Shown: in pieces, positions 9,229 through 18,308 of the stretch
How positions within the stretch are numbered: position 1 is the stretch's first letter
Layout: each line of letters starts with the position of its first letter
Source: a virus
DNA length: 64,000 nt
Virus record (IMG/VR): IMGVR_UViG_3300024259_000010
Coordinates: 171,834-235,833 of that record
Reading direction: 5' to 3' (one strand)
Translations under genes and position numbers: made by a program
Notes under the pieces: model-generated
The model's input: the letters and a program-made list of their open reading frames with translations, nothing else
What the model was told of the DNA's origin: nothing
Databases searched by the model: none

Positions 9229-11475
9229 ATGAATACTCTTAATATTGAAAATAAAATTATCAAACGTGATGGATCTGTTGTGGAATACGATGGTTCTAAA
9301 ATCACAAAAGCTGTTTTAAAAGCAATCGAAAATGTTTCACAGGAGAATGTAGAAACTAATTACAAATTAGCTGAAGAGATCTCAGCTGCAGTAGAGAATG
9401 TTATTAAATGGAAGTTTGTTTCCATTGATGATAATATTGAAAATATCAACATTGAAGAAATTCAGAATATTGTAGAACAACAGATGATGTCTATGGGACA
9501 CTTTGATATTGGACGTTCGTTCATTGTACATCGTGAAGAACAGAAGCAAAAGCGTAATACACGACTACGCCCCGACATTACAGCTATTGAGGACTATGTA
9601 TTTACTAGTAAGTATGCGCGTTATATCCCAGAGCTTAATCGTCGTGAAACATTTGAAGAAACATGTACTCGTGTAAAAGATATGTTCATCAAACAATATC
9701 CTAATATTGAAGATGATATTGAATGGGCATTTGAACGTGTGCTTGATAAACAATGCCTACCTTCTATGCGTGCTATGCAATTTGGTGGTGTTCCAGTAGA
9801 ACGTCATAATGCAAGATTGTACAACTGTAGTTTCTCATTATGTGATAGAGTTGATTTCTTTAAAGAATCTATGTACTTATTACTATGTGGAGTTGGTGTT
9901 GGATTTAGTGTTGAGTTTGAACATGTTGAAAAGATTCCTAAGCTTGCACAGTCACTTGATAAACATGATGTTAAACATCATATCATTGCTGATAGTATTG
10001 AAGGTTGGGCTGATGCAATTAGTGAACTTGTCGACAGTTATATCAAAGGAACATATGTTGAATTCTCATATGCTGAGATTCGTCCATTCGGAGCTGCTAT
10101 CTCATCTGGTGGAAGAGCACCCGGTCATGTTGCATTAAAGAACTCTATTGAAAAATGTCGATTAGTTCTTGATGGTGCATTAGGTCGTCAGTTGAAACCT
10201 ATTGAATGTTATGACATGATTATGCATAGTGCCGATGCTGTACTAGCTGGTGGTGTGAGACGTAGTGCTTGTATTTGTTTGTTCTCCCAAGATGATGGTG
10301 AGATGATCAATGCTAAACGTGATAATTGGTTTGAAACTAATCCACAACGTGCTCGTTCTAATAACTCTGTTAAGCTCATCCGTAAAGATGTAACTAAAGC
10401 ACAGTTCATGCGTGTGTTCCAGAAGCAGAAAGAATGGGGTGAACCTGGATTCTTCTTTGCTAACGATCTTAATCATGGAACTAACCCTTGTTGTGAAATT
10501 GGACTCGATCCTACATTGGAAACAGAAGATGGATTAGTTACTGGTTGGCAGTTCTGTAACCTGACTGAGATCAATGGTAGTAAGTTAGTTAACGTAGATG
10601 CTTTTAGAGAAGCAGTTACAGCAGCTACTATTATTGGAACATGTCAAGCAGGATTTACAAGCTTCCCATATCTAGGAAGTGTTACTGAAGATATTTGTAA
10701 ACGTGATGCTCTATTGGGTGTATCTATTACAGGTATGATGGAACATCCTGATGTAGCATTAGATCCTGATACTCAGAAGATGATGGCTTTGTATGCAGTT
10801 GGTGTAAATGATAAGATGTCTAAGAAGATTAATATCAATCAAGCTAAACGTATTACTTGTGTTAAACCAGCTGGGACTACATCATTAGTATTAGGAACAG
10901 CTTCTGGTATTCATCCTCGACATGCTCGTAGATACTTCAGACGTGTTCAAGCAAGTATTGCAGATCCTGTCTACAAACACTTCAAAGCAGCTAATCCACA
11001 TATGTGTGAAGCATCTGTTTATAGTGCTAATCAAACTGATGATGTTATTTCATTCTGTATTGAATCTAGCCCTGATGCGATCCTACGTAAAGATGTTTCT
11101 GCTCTTGATCTACTTGGTCATGTTTTGAACACTCAGAACAACTGGGTTAAGTATGGTAATACTGTCGATATGGATGGTCTAAATCATAACGTTTCCAACA
11201 CCGTTACAGTAGCTGAAGGCGATTGGGATAAAGTATCGGAATTCATCTGGAACAACCGTAGCGACTTTACAGGTGTTACAACACTAGCTGACTTTGGTGA
11301 CAAGATGTACCAACAAGCTCCACATGAAGAAGTCACTACAAATGGTGATGAGAAAACATGGGGCGATACTATCTCTAAATTCAATAAAGTGGACTACACT
11401 GAATTGAAAGAACAAGAGGATGTCACAACATTAAATAAAGAAATTGCATGTGCCGGTGGTAAGTGTGATATCTAA
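9229..11475 (+). CDS. nrdJ: Class II (adenosylcobalamin-dependent) ribonucleotide reductase
   Basis: This 748-aa enzyme reduces ribonucleotides to deoxyribonucleotides for phage DNA synthesis. Visible parts are an N-terminal ATP-cone (IKRDGSVVEYDGSKITKAV, about residues 5-95), a first redox cysteine region (ARLYNCSF, near 198), a glycyl-rich substrate loop (LCGVGVGFSVE), GGVRRSA, the active-site NPCCEIGLD (near 417) and VKPAGTTSLVLGTASGIHPRH. The C-terminal tail CAGGKC (C741, C746) is the usual re-reduction cysteine pair. No separate radical-generating small subunit lies nearby. The overall pattern fits monomeric NrdJ/RTPR enzymes, so cobalamin use is inferred. An ATG at 9220 in frame sits only 2 bases from the AAGGG ribosome binding site, so 9229 is preferred. 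Confidence 0.85.
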   Translation: MNTLNIENKIIKRDGSVVEYDGSKITKAVLKAIENVSQENVETNYKLAEEISAAVENVIKWKFVSIDDNIENINIEEIQNIVEQQMMSMGHFDIGRSFIVHREEQKQKRNTRLRPDITAIEDYVFTSKYARYIPELNRRETFEETCTRVKDMFIKQYPNIEDDIEWAFERVLDKQCLPSMRAMQFGGVPVERHNARLYNCSFSLCDRVDFFKESMYLLLCGVGVGFSVEFEHVEKIPKLAQSLDKHDVKHHIIADSIEGWADAISELVDSYIKGTYVEFSYAEIRPFGAAISSGGRAPGHVALKNSIEKCRLVLDGALGRQLKPIECYDMIMHSADAVLAGGVRRSACICLFSQDDGEMINAKRDNWFETNPQRARSNNSVKLIRKDVTKAQFMRVFQKQKEWGEPGFFFANDLNHGTNPCCEIGLDPTLETEDGLVTGWQFCNLTEINGSKLVNVDAFREAVTAATIIGTCQAGFTSFPYLGSVTEDICKRDALLGVSITGMMEHPDVALDPDTQKMMALYAVGVNDKMSKKININQAKRITCVKPAGTTSLVLGTASGIHPRHARRYFRRVQASIADPVYKHFKAANPHMCEASVYSANQTDDVISFCIESSPDAILRKDVSALDLLGHVLNTQNNWVKYGNTVDMDGLNHNVSNTVTVAEGDWDKVSEFIWNNRSDFTGVTTLADFGDKMYQQAPHEEVTTNGDEKTWGDTISKFNKVDYTELKEQEDVTTLNKEIACAGGKCDI

Positions 11476-11653
11476 GTTATATAACTTTATAACTAGACCA
11501 GATACCACATCATTATTTGGAAAAGTATTTCCATTGTGGTTATCCCTTATATGGGACATAGGGATTATGATATCTCTATTTCTTATATTTTGGGGTGGTA
11601 TGCTTGGTTTCGGAATAGTAGCTTTGAAATTTTTCCCAATCCTAGGAGGATAA
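11465..11653 (+). CDS. Probable small membrane protein
   Basis: An open frame overlaps the reductase end and stops 1 base before the next gene. A GTG at 11465 has GGTGG about 7 bases upstream; an earlier TTG at 11444 is possible. The product (62 aa from GTG) has two closely spaced hydrophobic stretches (LWLSLIWDIGIMISLFLIFW and GMLGFGIVALKFFPIL), fitting an inner-membrane protein. The frame fills an otherwise empty 180-base gap. Start and reality are uncertain. Confidence 0.45.
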   Translation: MISKLYNFITRPDTTSLFGKVFPLWLSLIWDIGIMISLFLIFWGGMLGFGIVALKFFPILGG

Positions 11654-11654
11654 T

Positions 11655-12125
11655 ATGAAAGAAAATATGTATAATAAAAAACAGATAGCTGATTTCTTAA
11701 AGAAGCAGTTCCCAAGTAGTACAACTAAGATTGTACTTGAAGATGATCTTTATGAGATCTTACCTAAGAAGTTTTTCAAATTAAGTTTAATGCAGAGAAT
11801 CCTAGGAGTGAAAGCTTGGGAGTATGCATTGGGTGGAGCAGATTGTGGTAAACGTGCTGTTAGATTATGCGCATACTACTTCTCTAAGTTCCATGATAAA
11901 GGTGGTGTTAAGTTTTTCCAAGAAGGATTAATGCCTGCACCGATTGTTGGTATTGTTAAGTACAAACGTGAACGTCAACAAGATTGGCATATCATTCTAG
12001 CTACAGTTCTTGTAGAAGATGGTAAAATGAAACTCATGTTTATAGAACGCAAAAAAGATCATTTATGGTATCCTACTCTTAGTGATACTGAGATGAGATC
12101 TATTAAATATTTCCATTCGTATTAA
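11655..12125 (+). CDS. Hypothetical protein, 156 aa
   Basis: A good TAGGAGG site sits a few bases before the ATG. The product is basic and soluble. A central line, WEYALGGADCGKRAVRLCAYYFSKFHDKGG, and an aromatic-rich C-terminal half (QDWHIILATVLVEDGKMKLMFIERKKDHLW) are visible. No family is recognised. It is the last gene of the reductase run. Confidence 0.65.
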   Translation: MKENMYNKKQIADFLKKQFPSSTTKIVLEDDLYEILPKKFFKLSLMQRILGVKAWEYALGGADCGKRAVRLCAYYFSKFHDKGGVKFFQEGLMPAPIVGIVKYKRERQQDWHIILATVLVEDGKMKLMFIERKKDHLWYPTLSDTEMRSIKYFHSY

Positions 12126-12192
12126 TTAATTTGTTATAGGTTTAATACATTATATAGATTTAATAGAATCGTATTAATAAGGAGAAAGTAAC

Positions 12193-12771
12193 ATGGAAGA
12201 ACCTGCAGTTGAAGAAGTACAGGAACTTAACGTAGAAGAAATTGTTGATAACGTATCACCTGTTGAAAATAAAGAAGAAGATGATGGAACAGGTTTCCCA
12301 TTGTTAGAAGATATGTCTTTTCTAGAATCAGGTGGTGTTGACAAAGATGGTAATCCAGTTGTTGACCAAGCGGCTCTACAAAAGCAGCTCGAAGAATCTA
12401 AACGTTCTACTCTATTGAAAATGGAACACATTGAACAAACGATCACTGATGTACCTAGACCATCATCATGGACTGAAGCACATAAGTATGCGGATATCAT
12501 TATACGAGTAATGGATATGAAGCAACAATATGGTGAAGGCCCAACTGGTGATCCATCAGCTGTAATTAAACTCATGCCTAAAGATATCGCCGATAGAGAT
12601 CTTAAGGAAGAGTATCAAAAAGTTGAAGCTAAAGAATCTGACCTCAGTTTTCGTGGTCGTGAGTTAATCAGTAAGTTGTATTTCATTTATGGTAAACGCA
12701 CATATGCTAATATTGTAAGATCTGCCGCTAACACAGCAAAGGTAAATCTAGTTAAAAAATGGTGGGAGTAG
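12193..12771 (+). CDS. Hypothetical protein paired with the UvsX-like gene, 192 aa
   Basis: The first 60 residues are very acidic (EEPAVEEVQELNVEEI). The remainder is helical and charged and ends in a basic tail with VKKWWE. The gene has an AAGGAGA site and stops one base before the UvsX-like recombinase start, so the two are almost certainly co-translated. A role as recombinase partner or DNA-loading factor is an inference from context only; no UvsY motif was recognised. Confidence 0.65.
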   Translation: MEEPAVEEVQELNVEEIVDNVSPVENKEEDDGTGFPLLEDMSFLESGGVDKDGNPVVDQAALQKQLEESKRSTLLKMEHIEQTITDVPRPSSWTEAHKYADIIIRVMDMKQQYGEGPTGDPSAVIKLMPKDIADRDLKEEYQKVEAKESDLSFRGRELISKLYFIYGKRTYANIVRSAANTAKVNLVKKWWE

Positions 12772-12772
12772 T

Positions 12773-14152
12773 ATGAGTAATAACGTATTCGAGTCACTAT
12801 ATGGAGATAGTCCTCCATTAACATTATTTAACACAGGTACATTGTTCGACCTTATGGCTGGAGCATATACTGTAGGCTCGGATGGTAAGTTTTATCTAAA
12901 TGGGGGTTTAGGTAATTTTATCACCGGTCTCCATGGAAGAGGTAATACTTTTAAAAGTACTCTTACTGATGCTCTTGTTATGGGTGTTCTTCGTAACTAT
13001 GATGATGTTCAATGCTTCTGTGTTGATACTGAACATAGTAAAGATAAAGCACGCATCATGTCCTTTGTTAATAGTGGTATATTTGAACCTACAGATGTAT
13101 CAGATAGATTCCATCTTAAAGCTGGTCCTGAATGGACTATCAATAAAGTATGGGATTTAGTTAAGCAAGTTTGTGAACTAAAGGCTAAGAATAAAAAAGC
13201 TCTTTATCAGAAAACTAACTTCCTAGATTATCATGGTAAACAGATGAATGTCTGGTCACCAACTATTATCTGGATCGATAGTTTCTCTCAACTTAAATCT
13301 GATGCAGAAGGTGATATCCTCGGATTGGATGCTGATGCTAAATCAAAGAAAGATGAGCGTGAAATAGAGAATAAGAAAAATAAGACTCTCTATATGGATG
13401 ATGGTAATAAGAAGACTATGTTGATGGCCGCATTAAATAAGATGTGTGCTGAGTATGGTATCATCATTACAACCACTGCTCATACTGGTGATAACTTTGC
13501 TATGGATGGTGCACCACCTTCTAAAGAGTTATTACATCAGAAACAAAAAGATAAGATCAAAGGAGTTGGATCTAAGTTCACAACATTGACACATGTTCTT
13601 ACTCAGGTACAATCCTGTAAGTTCTGTCAAGACAGTGCTAAGAAAGCTCTTTACTGTGATGGTGCAACTGCTGATCAAGATCTAAATGAATTAAGTGTTG
13701 TTATCAGTAGAAACAAAGTAGGTGCAAGTGGTATCTCTGTTCCATTCGTTGTATCCCAAGCACATGGATTGTTAAACGATGTTAGCAATCTTAACTTCTT
13801 GAGAACATATGGATATGAAGGTTTGACTGGCGGTGCTAGTAAACCTAACAATAGTTGTTCATGGTTGCCCGAAACTACCTTCACTCGAAACAATGTTAGA
13901 GAGAAGTTTAGAGGCGATTACCAACTATGTCGTGCAATGGAATTAGTTGCAAGATATAGATATATTCAATTATCATGGAATCTAAGTAAACTACCTATTG
14001 ATTTCACTCGACCACCCGAACAAGTATTCGACCTATTGACCAAGTCTTCAATGAAGATGGAAGATATTTTGAATACTACATCTAATTGGTCCTTTAAGAA
14101 ACGTGATCGTGAGTTCATGACTCTGTTCGACATTATTGGACAAATCAAATAA
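12773..14152 (+). CDS. uvsX: UvsX-like RecA family recombinase
   Basis: This 459-aa protein has a non-canonical Walker A, G55-R-G-N-T-F60-K61-S62, with Phe where RecA has Gly. T4 UvsX has the same FKS form. It is followed by a CFCVDTE strand (about 81-87), where UvsX has a LFYDSE line, and Walker B at IIWID (165-169). A small Cys cluster (SCKFCQDSAKKALYC, near 272-287) could bind metal. RecA proteins form filaments on single-stranded DNA and drive strand exchange, here probably for replication restart and recombination of the phage genome. A DnaB-type RecA core is a weaker alternative. The gene ends in a strong terminator. Confidence 0.75.
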   Translation: MSNNVFESLYGDSPPLTLFNTGTLFDLMAGAYTVGSDGKFYLNGGLGNFITGLHGRGNTFKSTLTDALVMGVLRNYDDVQCFCVDTEHSKDKARIMSFVNSGIFEPTDVSDRFHLKAGPEWTINKVWDLVKQVCELKAKNKKALYQKTNFLDYHGKQMNVWSPTIIWIDSFSQLKSDAEGDILGLDADAKSKKDEREIENKKNKTLYMDDGNKKTMLMAALNKMCAEYGIIITTTAHTGDNFAMDGAPPSKELLHQKQKDKIKGVGSKFTTLTHVLTQVQSCKFCQDSAKKALYCDGATADQDLNELSVVISRNKVGASGISVPFVVSQAHGLLNDVSNLNFLRTYGYEGLTGGASKPNNSCSWLPETTFTRNNVREKFRGDYQLCRAMELVARYRYIQLSWNLSKLPIDFTRPPEQVFDLLTKSSMKMEDILNTTSNWSFKKRDREFMTLFDIIGQIK

Positions 14153-14159
14153 ATTATAT

Positions 14160-14199
14160 CTACAGTACTACGGGAAACCGTAGTACTGTAGTTCTTTTT
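14160..14199 (+). terminator. Intrinsic terminator after uvsX-like gene
   Basis: A perfect 14-bp stem closes a GAAA loop, followed by TTCTTTTT. Confidence 0.95.
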
Positions 14200-14209
14200 A
14201 GTTCAGATA

Positions 14210-14217
14210 TATATTAC
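14210..14217 (+). promoter_or_regulatory. Early-type promoter TATATTAC
   Basis: The octamer is preceded by AGTTCAGATA and followed by the leader TTAACTAATTTAAATAAATA and an AAAGG site before the gene at 14260. It lies 11 bases after a terminator. Confidence 0.8.
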
Positions 14218-14259
14218 TTATTTAGATTAACTAATTTAAATAAATAAGAAAGGTATATT

Positions 14260-14718
14260 ATGAAAATTATTAAGAACATTGCGCGGTTGATTTTAATGGA
14301 TATGGCTATGTTATTGTTCAAGAACAATAGCGGATTCGTAGAAGCTATTCTAATGCAGTACTGTGGGGTTACAGAAGGAGCATGTTGTTTAGTAGGTTTC
14401 TTTGTCAAACAACATATCATATGTAATGTGAAAGACGAGCAGACGGCTCATGCATTTCTATTACATGAGGAAGGGCATAAGGATTTGATACTTCGAATCC
14501 GAATGCAGGTATTAAAAGGTAAAGCAGCACCTGGTATAGTGCTCGATTTAGAAGAAGAGATGATAGCCGATAACTATGCTACCAAGCGTGGATATGGTAA
14601 ACCCATATTAGATGCATTAAACAACCTATTAATGGGCAATACTGCTGACATTAGTGAAGGATGTATTGATCTTCTGACAACACGACGGAATAATATCTTA
14701 TCGCAATTGTTGGTATGA
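14260..14718 (+). CDS. Small HExxH protein, possible zinc metallopeptidase
   Basis: The 152-aa product has a hydrophobic N-terminal helix (residues 5-20), then the zinc-binding motif H69-E-E-G-H73 in a helix. An acidic helix with E98-E-E-M-I-A-D104 lies 25-30 residues later and could give the third zinc ligand, as in gluzincin-type or ImmA-like proteases. Only this short core is present, so the substrate cannot be guessed. Its own early-type promoter suggests action soon after infection, for example on a host protein. The peptidase call rests on motif spacing alone. Confidence 0.55.
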   Translation: MKIIKNIARLILMDMAMLLFKNNSGFVEAILMQYCGVTEGACCLVGFFVKQHIICNVKDEQTAHAFLLHEEGHKDLILRIRMQVLKGKAAPGIVLDLEEEMIADNYATKRGYGKPILDALNNLLMGNTADISEGCIDLLTTRRNNILSQLLV

Positions 14719-14739
14719 TATGACATTAATATGTGTAAC

Positions 14740-14772
14740 AAAAGAGAGAGAGTGTAAACTCTCTTTTTTTTC
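14740..14772 (+). terminator. Intrinsic terminator after HExxH gene
   Basis: A GAGAGAGT/ACTCTCTT stem with a GTAA loop is followed by a long T-run. Confidence 0.85.
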
Positions 14773-14785
14773 TTTTTATCAATTT

Positions 14786-14832
14786 TTGAAAAACCTATAC
14801 TTGCCATTATATGTATATAAATTTATAAAAGC
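14786..14832 (+). promoter_or_regulatory. Late-type promoter for the virion operon
   Basis: An upstream element TTGAAAAACCTATACTTGC is followed by TATGTATATAAATTTATAAA. The same upstream element occurs at 32344, and the TATGTATATAAATTTATAAA block recurs at 45949. TATG is, from memory, the core of phiKZ late promoters. Confidence 0.65.
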
Positions 14833-14845
14833 AAAAGGAGAGGCT

Positions 14846-16210
14846 ATGTTCGAAGTCATAAGCTCAGTCCCTGATATATTTAACACTGCTATCTATACTG
14901 TAGCTAGGCAGGCGTTTAATGAATTCACAGAACGTGCTGGTATTGCAGGATATTTTAAAAACAATATTAACTATAATTCACTTGGTACTAGTGTGTCAGG
15001 TTCTAATGATATTGGTGGTTTACCACTGATGCAACAGAATAGAGCAGATATTGCTATTCAATATAATTTTGGATTATTAGAACAACATTATGAAGTTGGT
15101 AAAACATCCGATGAGTATCAACAATCATTATCACATCTAAACCATGCTAATTACAAAGTTATTTTCACTGAACCACTTGATAGGATTTCAATTATTGAAT
15201 ACGATAGACCATTAACTATTACTCTCAGTTGTGTATTATTTCTAAATGATCTAGTTAGCGCTACAGATGTACAACAGCGTCTACAATCTATTTTCACTAA
15301 CGGTGTCATAACACATGATATCATGTACTCATATTTCTTACCGCCTAATGTTTATGTGAGATTATATGAACTGTATAAGTTTGCAGGAAATGATCCTCAG
15401 GATTTCATGGCACATATTGCTAAGTTCTCAGGTGATAGAATTATGAAGACTGTCAATAGACATGATAATTCAGATAGTGCATTATCTGTTAAGAAAACAA
15501 AGACAGGCATTGTATCTAGTATTGAACCTATACAGGGGACACCCACCCCAGTTGGTAATGAAAACTCTCCTGATATGTATGAGATGTCGTTATCAATAAA
15601 TACACAATTATCCATGTCTAATCTAATAGGTATTTCATATCCTATCGTTATAGATAATAAATTGGTACCAAGAGAATATATAACTTTAAAAGATACTCAT
15701 ATATTCACTCCACCTAATACTACACATCCATACTTCTCTGTAGATAAATATATTAATTTATTGAAAGATGAAATGACAGTACCAGAGAAACCAGTACACA
15801 TACCTTGGTATGATAAATGGACTCCACCTGTAATCAAGATAATGCATAAGTATAAACCTTTTTTTATCTCTGTTGTGCTTCTTGATAATATCGCTGATGA
15901 TAATGCTTTTACTGATATTGATTTAGATGGTGACTTAGGAGGTGTTACATTAATACCTAGTGTTGTCAATGCCATTAGAGATCAGGGTGATAGTAGTTTA
16001 TATCTAATTGAAAATATAAATATTAGTTTATATAGAAATGATATAATGGTAGAACCATCGACATTAGAATTTGTAAACGGCACCACACTTCGTATTCATA
16101 ATAGAAATACCAATGGTGTATATCGATTAGTAATATCAGCCACTGACGTTATTCTAGGTTCTCTTCGTGAGATTAGAATCATTAATGCTGACATTATTGC
16201 AAAAACGTAA
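14846..16210 (+). CDS. Virion structural protein, 455 aa
   Basis: The ATG at 14846 has AAAGGAG 6 bases upstream; the frame is open further 5' but that stretch covers a terminator and promoter. The product is mixed alpha/beta with a C-terminal beta-rich domain (DLGGVTLIPSVVNAI, LEFVNGTTLRIHNRNTNGVYRLVISA) like a small Ig-type fold. First gene of a five-gene run that ends in baseplate-like proteins, so a neck, tail or baseplate part is likely. The specific role is not recognised. Confidence 0.65.
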   Translation: MFEVISSVPDIFNTAIYTVARQAFNEFTERAGIAGYFKNNINYNSLGTSVSGSNDIGGLPLMQQNRADIAIQYNFGLLEQHYEVGKTSDEYQQSLSHLNHANYKVIFTEPLDRISIIEYDRPLTITLSCVLFLNDLVSATDVQQRLQSIFTNGVITHDIMYSYFLPPNVYVRLYELYKFAGNDPQDFMAHIAKFSGDRIMKTVNRHDNSDSALSVKKTKTGIVSSIEPIQGTPTPVGNENSPDMYEMSLSINTQLSMSNLIGISYPIVIDNKLVPREYITLKDTHIFTPPNTTHPYFSVDKYINLLKDEMTVPEKPVHIPWYDKWTPPVIKIMHKYKPFFISVVLLDNIADDNAFTDIDLDGDLGGVTLIPSVVNAIRDQGDSSLYLIENINISLYRNDIMVEPSTLEFVNGTTLRIHNRNTNGVYRLVISATDVILGSLREIRIINADIIAKT

Positions 16211-16228
16211 TTTAAGGGAGAATATACT

Positions 16229-17833
16229 ATGGGAATTCCAAGTATAAGCGGAGAGTCCGGTGCAGATCCTGTACCAGATATCCAAGAGAATGAAAAAGTA
16301 ATAGGGGTTGAGAAAGCAGCAGGTGATGCACTTGAGATCTTTCCACAACGCCCACAGATTTATAATACTCAGTCTAATAACACAACTCTTCATATGGATA
16401 CTGATGTTGAAATCATTAGTGCTATTAAAGGATATGTTGAAGGTACTCCAATCAAAGTTGATTACTATCATCAGATTCAAGGTAATGCCACTGACAATAG
16501 TAATGTCTCAATCATATCTTTTTTAGCAGATAGTGTTAACACATCATATCTACGTATTGTTAATATGGAGATACGTCTTAAAGAACCTATGACCTTTAAT
16601 TATAATACTGAGGTCAATACTTCTGAAGTTACAACAACTGCAGTTACATACCCTGGGTTTAATCCTAGAGCTGGTGACATGTTTGTATATTCAATTGATA
16701 ATGGTACTACTGGTTTATTCAAAGTCAATACTATTCCAGAACGACTAGCTATTTCCAATCAAACAGCTTACCAGTTCTCATGTATTCTTGTTCGTATTCT
16801 AGATACTAATGATTTAGAATCTATTATGGAACGTGTTAGAGAAACAGCATACTTTAATAAGAAAAGATTCTTATCTGAAAATACTGCTTTGTTGACACAT
16901 CAAGAAGTTGTGGATTTAGATTATATTAATAAATCTATTACTGAACTGATTGATCATTATGGAGCACACTTCTATAGTCCAACAGATAAATCTATCTGGA
17001 GACCTGATGCGAAGTATGATCCATACATGGTAGCATTTGTTCATAAGGCAATTGGTAGATATCTTGACAAACGGTACACGATGCAATTGTTTGAAGATGT
17101 TACTGATAAGATCGTATGGAGACAATCTCTTTATTATAAATTATTAGCACGTGATAATCTGAGTGATTTGCTAAATACAGCAAGTGTTCGAATGGTTGAA
17201 TACAGTGCGTATAGTAGTGTTATAAATGGATTGGTAAATAGAGATGCTATCGTATTAGATCCAGATGGTGATATTGACTATATGAATACAAATATTATTT
17301 CACTCGATAGTTCTACATATACAGACTTTGATAAAGTAGTATCATTGCTTTTACGTTATGGTGTTATAGCTTACGAGACTGTTAAATCTATGATAGTTAA
17401 TATCAGAAGTGAAGATCCTCTCACACAGTTCTACCAGATACCTATTCTTATTTATATAATGAAAATGATGAAGTCTGGTATTGAAACTGGTAAAGCGGTT
17501 AATTATACAATTGAGGATGTACCTGTATATGTTGATATTAATTTCACATCATTGACTTGGAAAGAAGCGAATCTTGAAAGTAGAGATGAGTGGGATACTG
17601 TCAGTGTTGTAGACGATACTGTACCAGAACCAGTATTGATTATTGAAACTAACGGTGCTTCTATTCTTGGTATAATCACTAATGATGGAACTGTATTATA
17701 TCCAAACAGTGCAGATATTATTATGGTTGGAACAATAGCCACCATTGATATGCACATTATTATGCAAGAGTATGCTATTACTGAAATAGAAGGGTTATGG
17801 AAAGTAGTAACAACTAATGCTATATTAGGTTAA
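16229..17833 (+). CDS. Virion structural protein, 534 aa
   Basis: An AAGGGAG site precedes the start, 18 bases after the previous stop. The N-terminal 40 residues are acidic and low-complexity. The centre has a helical section (SIMERVRETAYFNKKRFLSENTALLTHQEVVDLDYINKS split across residues 190-235), and the C-terminal 60 residues are beta-rich. It belongs to the late virion operon; the exact part is unknown. Confidence 0.65.
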   Translation: MGIPSISGESGADPVPDIQENEKVIGVEKAAGDALEIFPQRPQIYNTQSNNTTLHMDTDVEIISAIKGYVEGTPIKVDYYHQIQGNATDNSNVSIISFLADSVNTSYLRIVNMEIRLKEPMTFNYNTEVNTSEVTTTAVTYPGFNPRAGDMFVYSIDNGTTGLFKVNTIPERLAISNQTAYQFSCILVRILDTNDLESIMERVRETAYFNKKRFLSENTALLTHQEVVDLDYINKSITELIDHYGAHFYSPTDKSIWRPDAKYDPYMVAFVHKAIGRYLDKRYTMQLFEDVTDKIVWRQSLYYKLLARDNLSDLLNTASVRMVEYSAYSSVINGLVNRDAIVLDPDGDIDYMNTNIISLDSSTYTDFDKVVSLLLRYGVIAYETVKSMIVNIRSEDPLTQFYQIPILIYIMKMMKSGIETGKAVNYTIEDVPVYVDINFTSLTWKEANLESRDEWDTVSVVDDTVPEPVLIIETNGASILGIITNDGTVLYPNSADIIMVGTIATIDMHIIMQEYAITEIEGLWKVVTTNAILG

Positions 17834-17843
17834 GGAGGAACCC

Positions 17844-18296
17844 ATGCCAGTAAGACAAGTATATAGTGATCTATCTAAGATCATTAATCAAACAATGTGG
17901 ACTGTTCGTGTGGAAGATGGTAAGGATTTACATGTGCCTTATTACTATCGTAAATATCCAGAACGTGCTCCTTTTTATGATTCATGTAATGTGATGTCTA
18001 AGTCTAAACAAACTATCCACAACATGGTTATGATGGTTAGTGCTGACATCACATTTTCAATCCCTGATGAGCAGGATTATCTATCTATCTATAACTACTT
18101 AGAGGAATATACTAAGACACTTAAGAAATATACTGCTAGTGCCTTATCAACTAATCCTAATGTTAGATACTTAAAAAAATGTGAATTAGCATTAAAATTG
18201 TTTAAAGACACTCGTGATTGGAAAGCGAAGAAAGTCACTAATAGAAGCAAGTTTAATGAGCAAACTCAATTAGCAGATGTTCTAAGGAATATCTAG
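17844..18296 (+). CDS. Hypothetical virion or assembly protein, 150 aa
   Basis: A strong AAGGAGG site precedes the ATG. The product is basic and helical at its C-terminus (LKKCELALKLFKDTRDWKAKK). It lies in the middle of the baseplate-like operon, so a small tail or baseplate component is likely. Confidence 0.6.
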   Translation: MPVRQVYSDLSKIINQTMWTVRVEDGKDLHVPYYYRKYPERAPFYDSCNVMSKSKQTIHNMVMMVSADITFSIPDEQDYLSIYNYLEEYTKTLKKYTASALSTNPNVRYLKKCELALKLFKDTRDWKAKKVTNRSKFNEQTQLADVLRNI

Positions 18297-18308
18297 GAAG
18301 GTATATAA

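Noticed and set aside
14720-14845. N-terminal extension of the virion protein at 14846
   Set aside because: The open frame upstream crosses a terminator and a late-type promoter; the ATG at 14846 has a proper AAAGGAG site.
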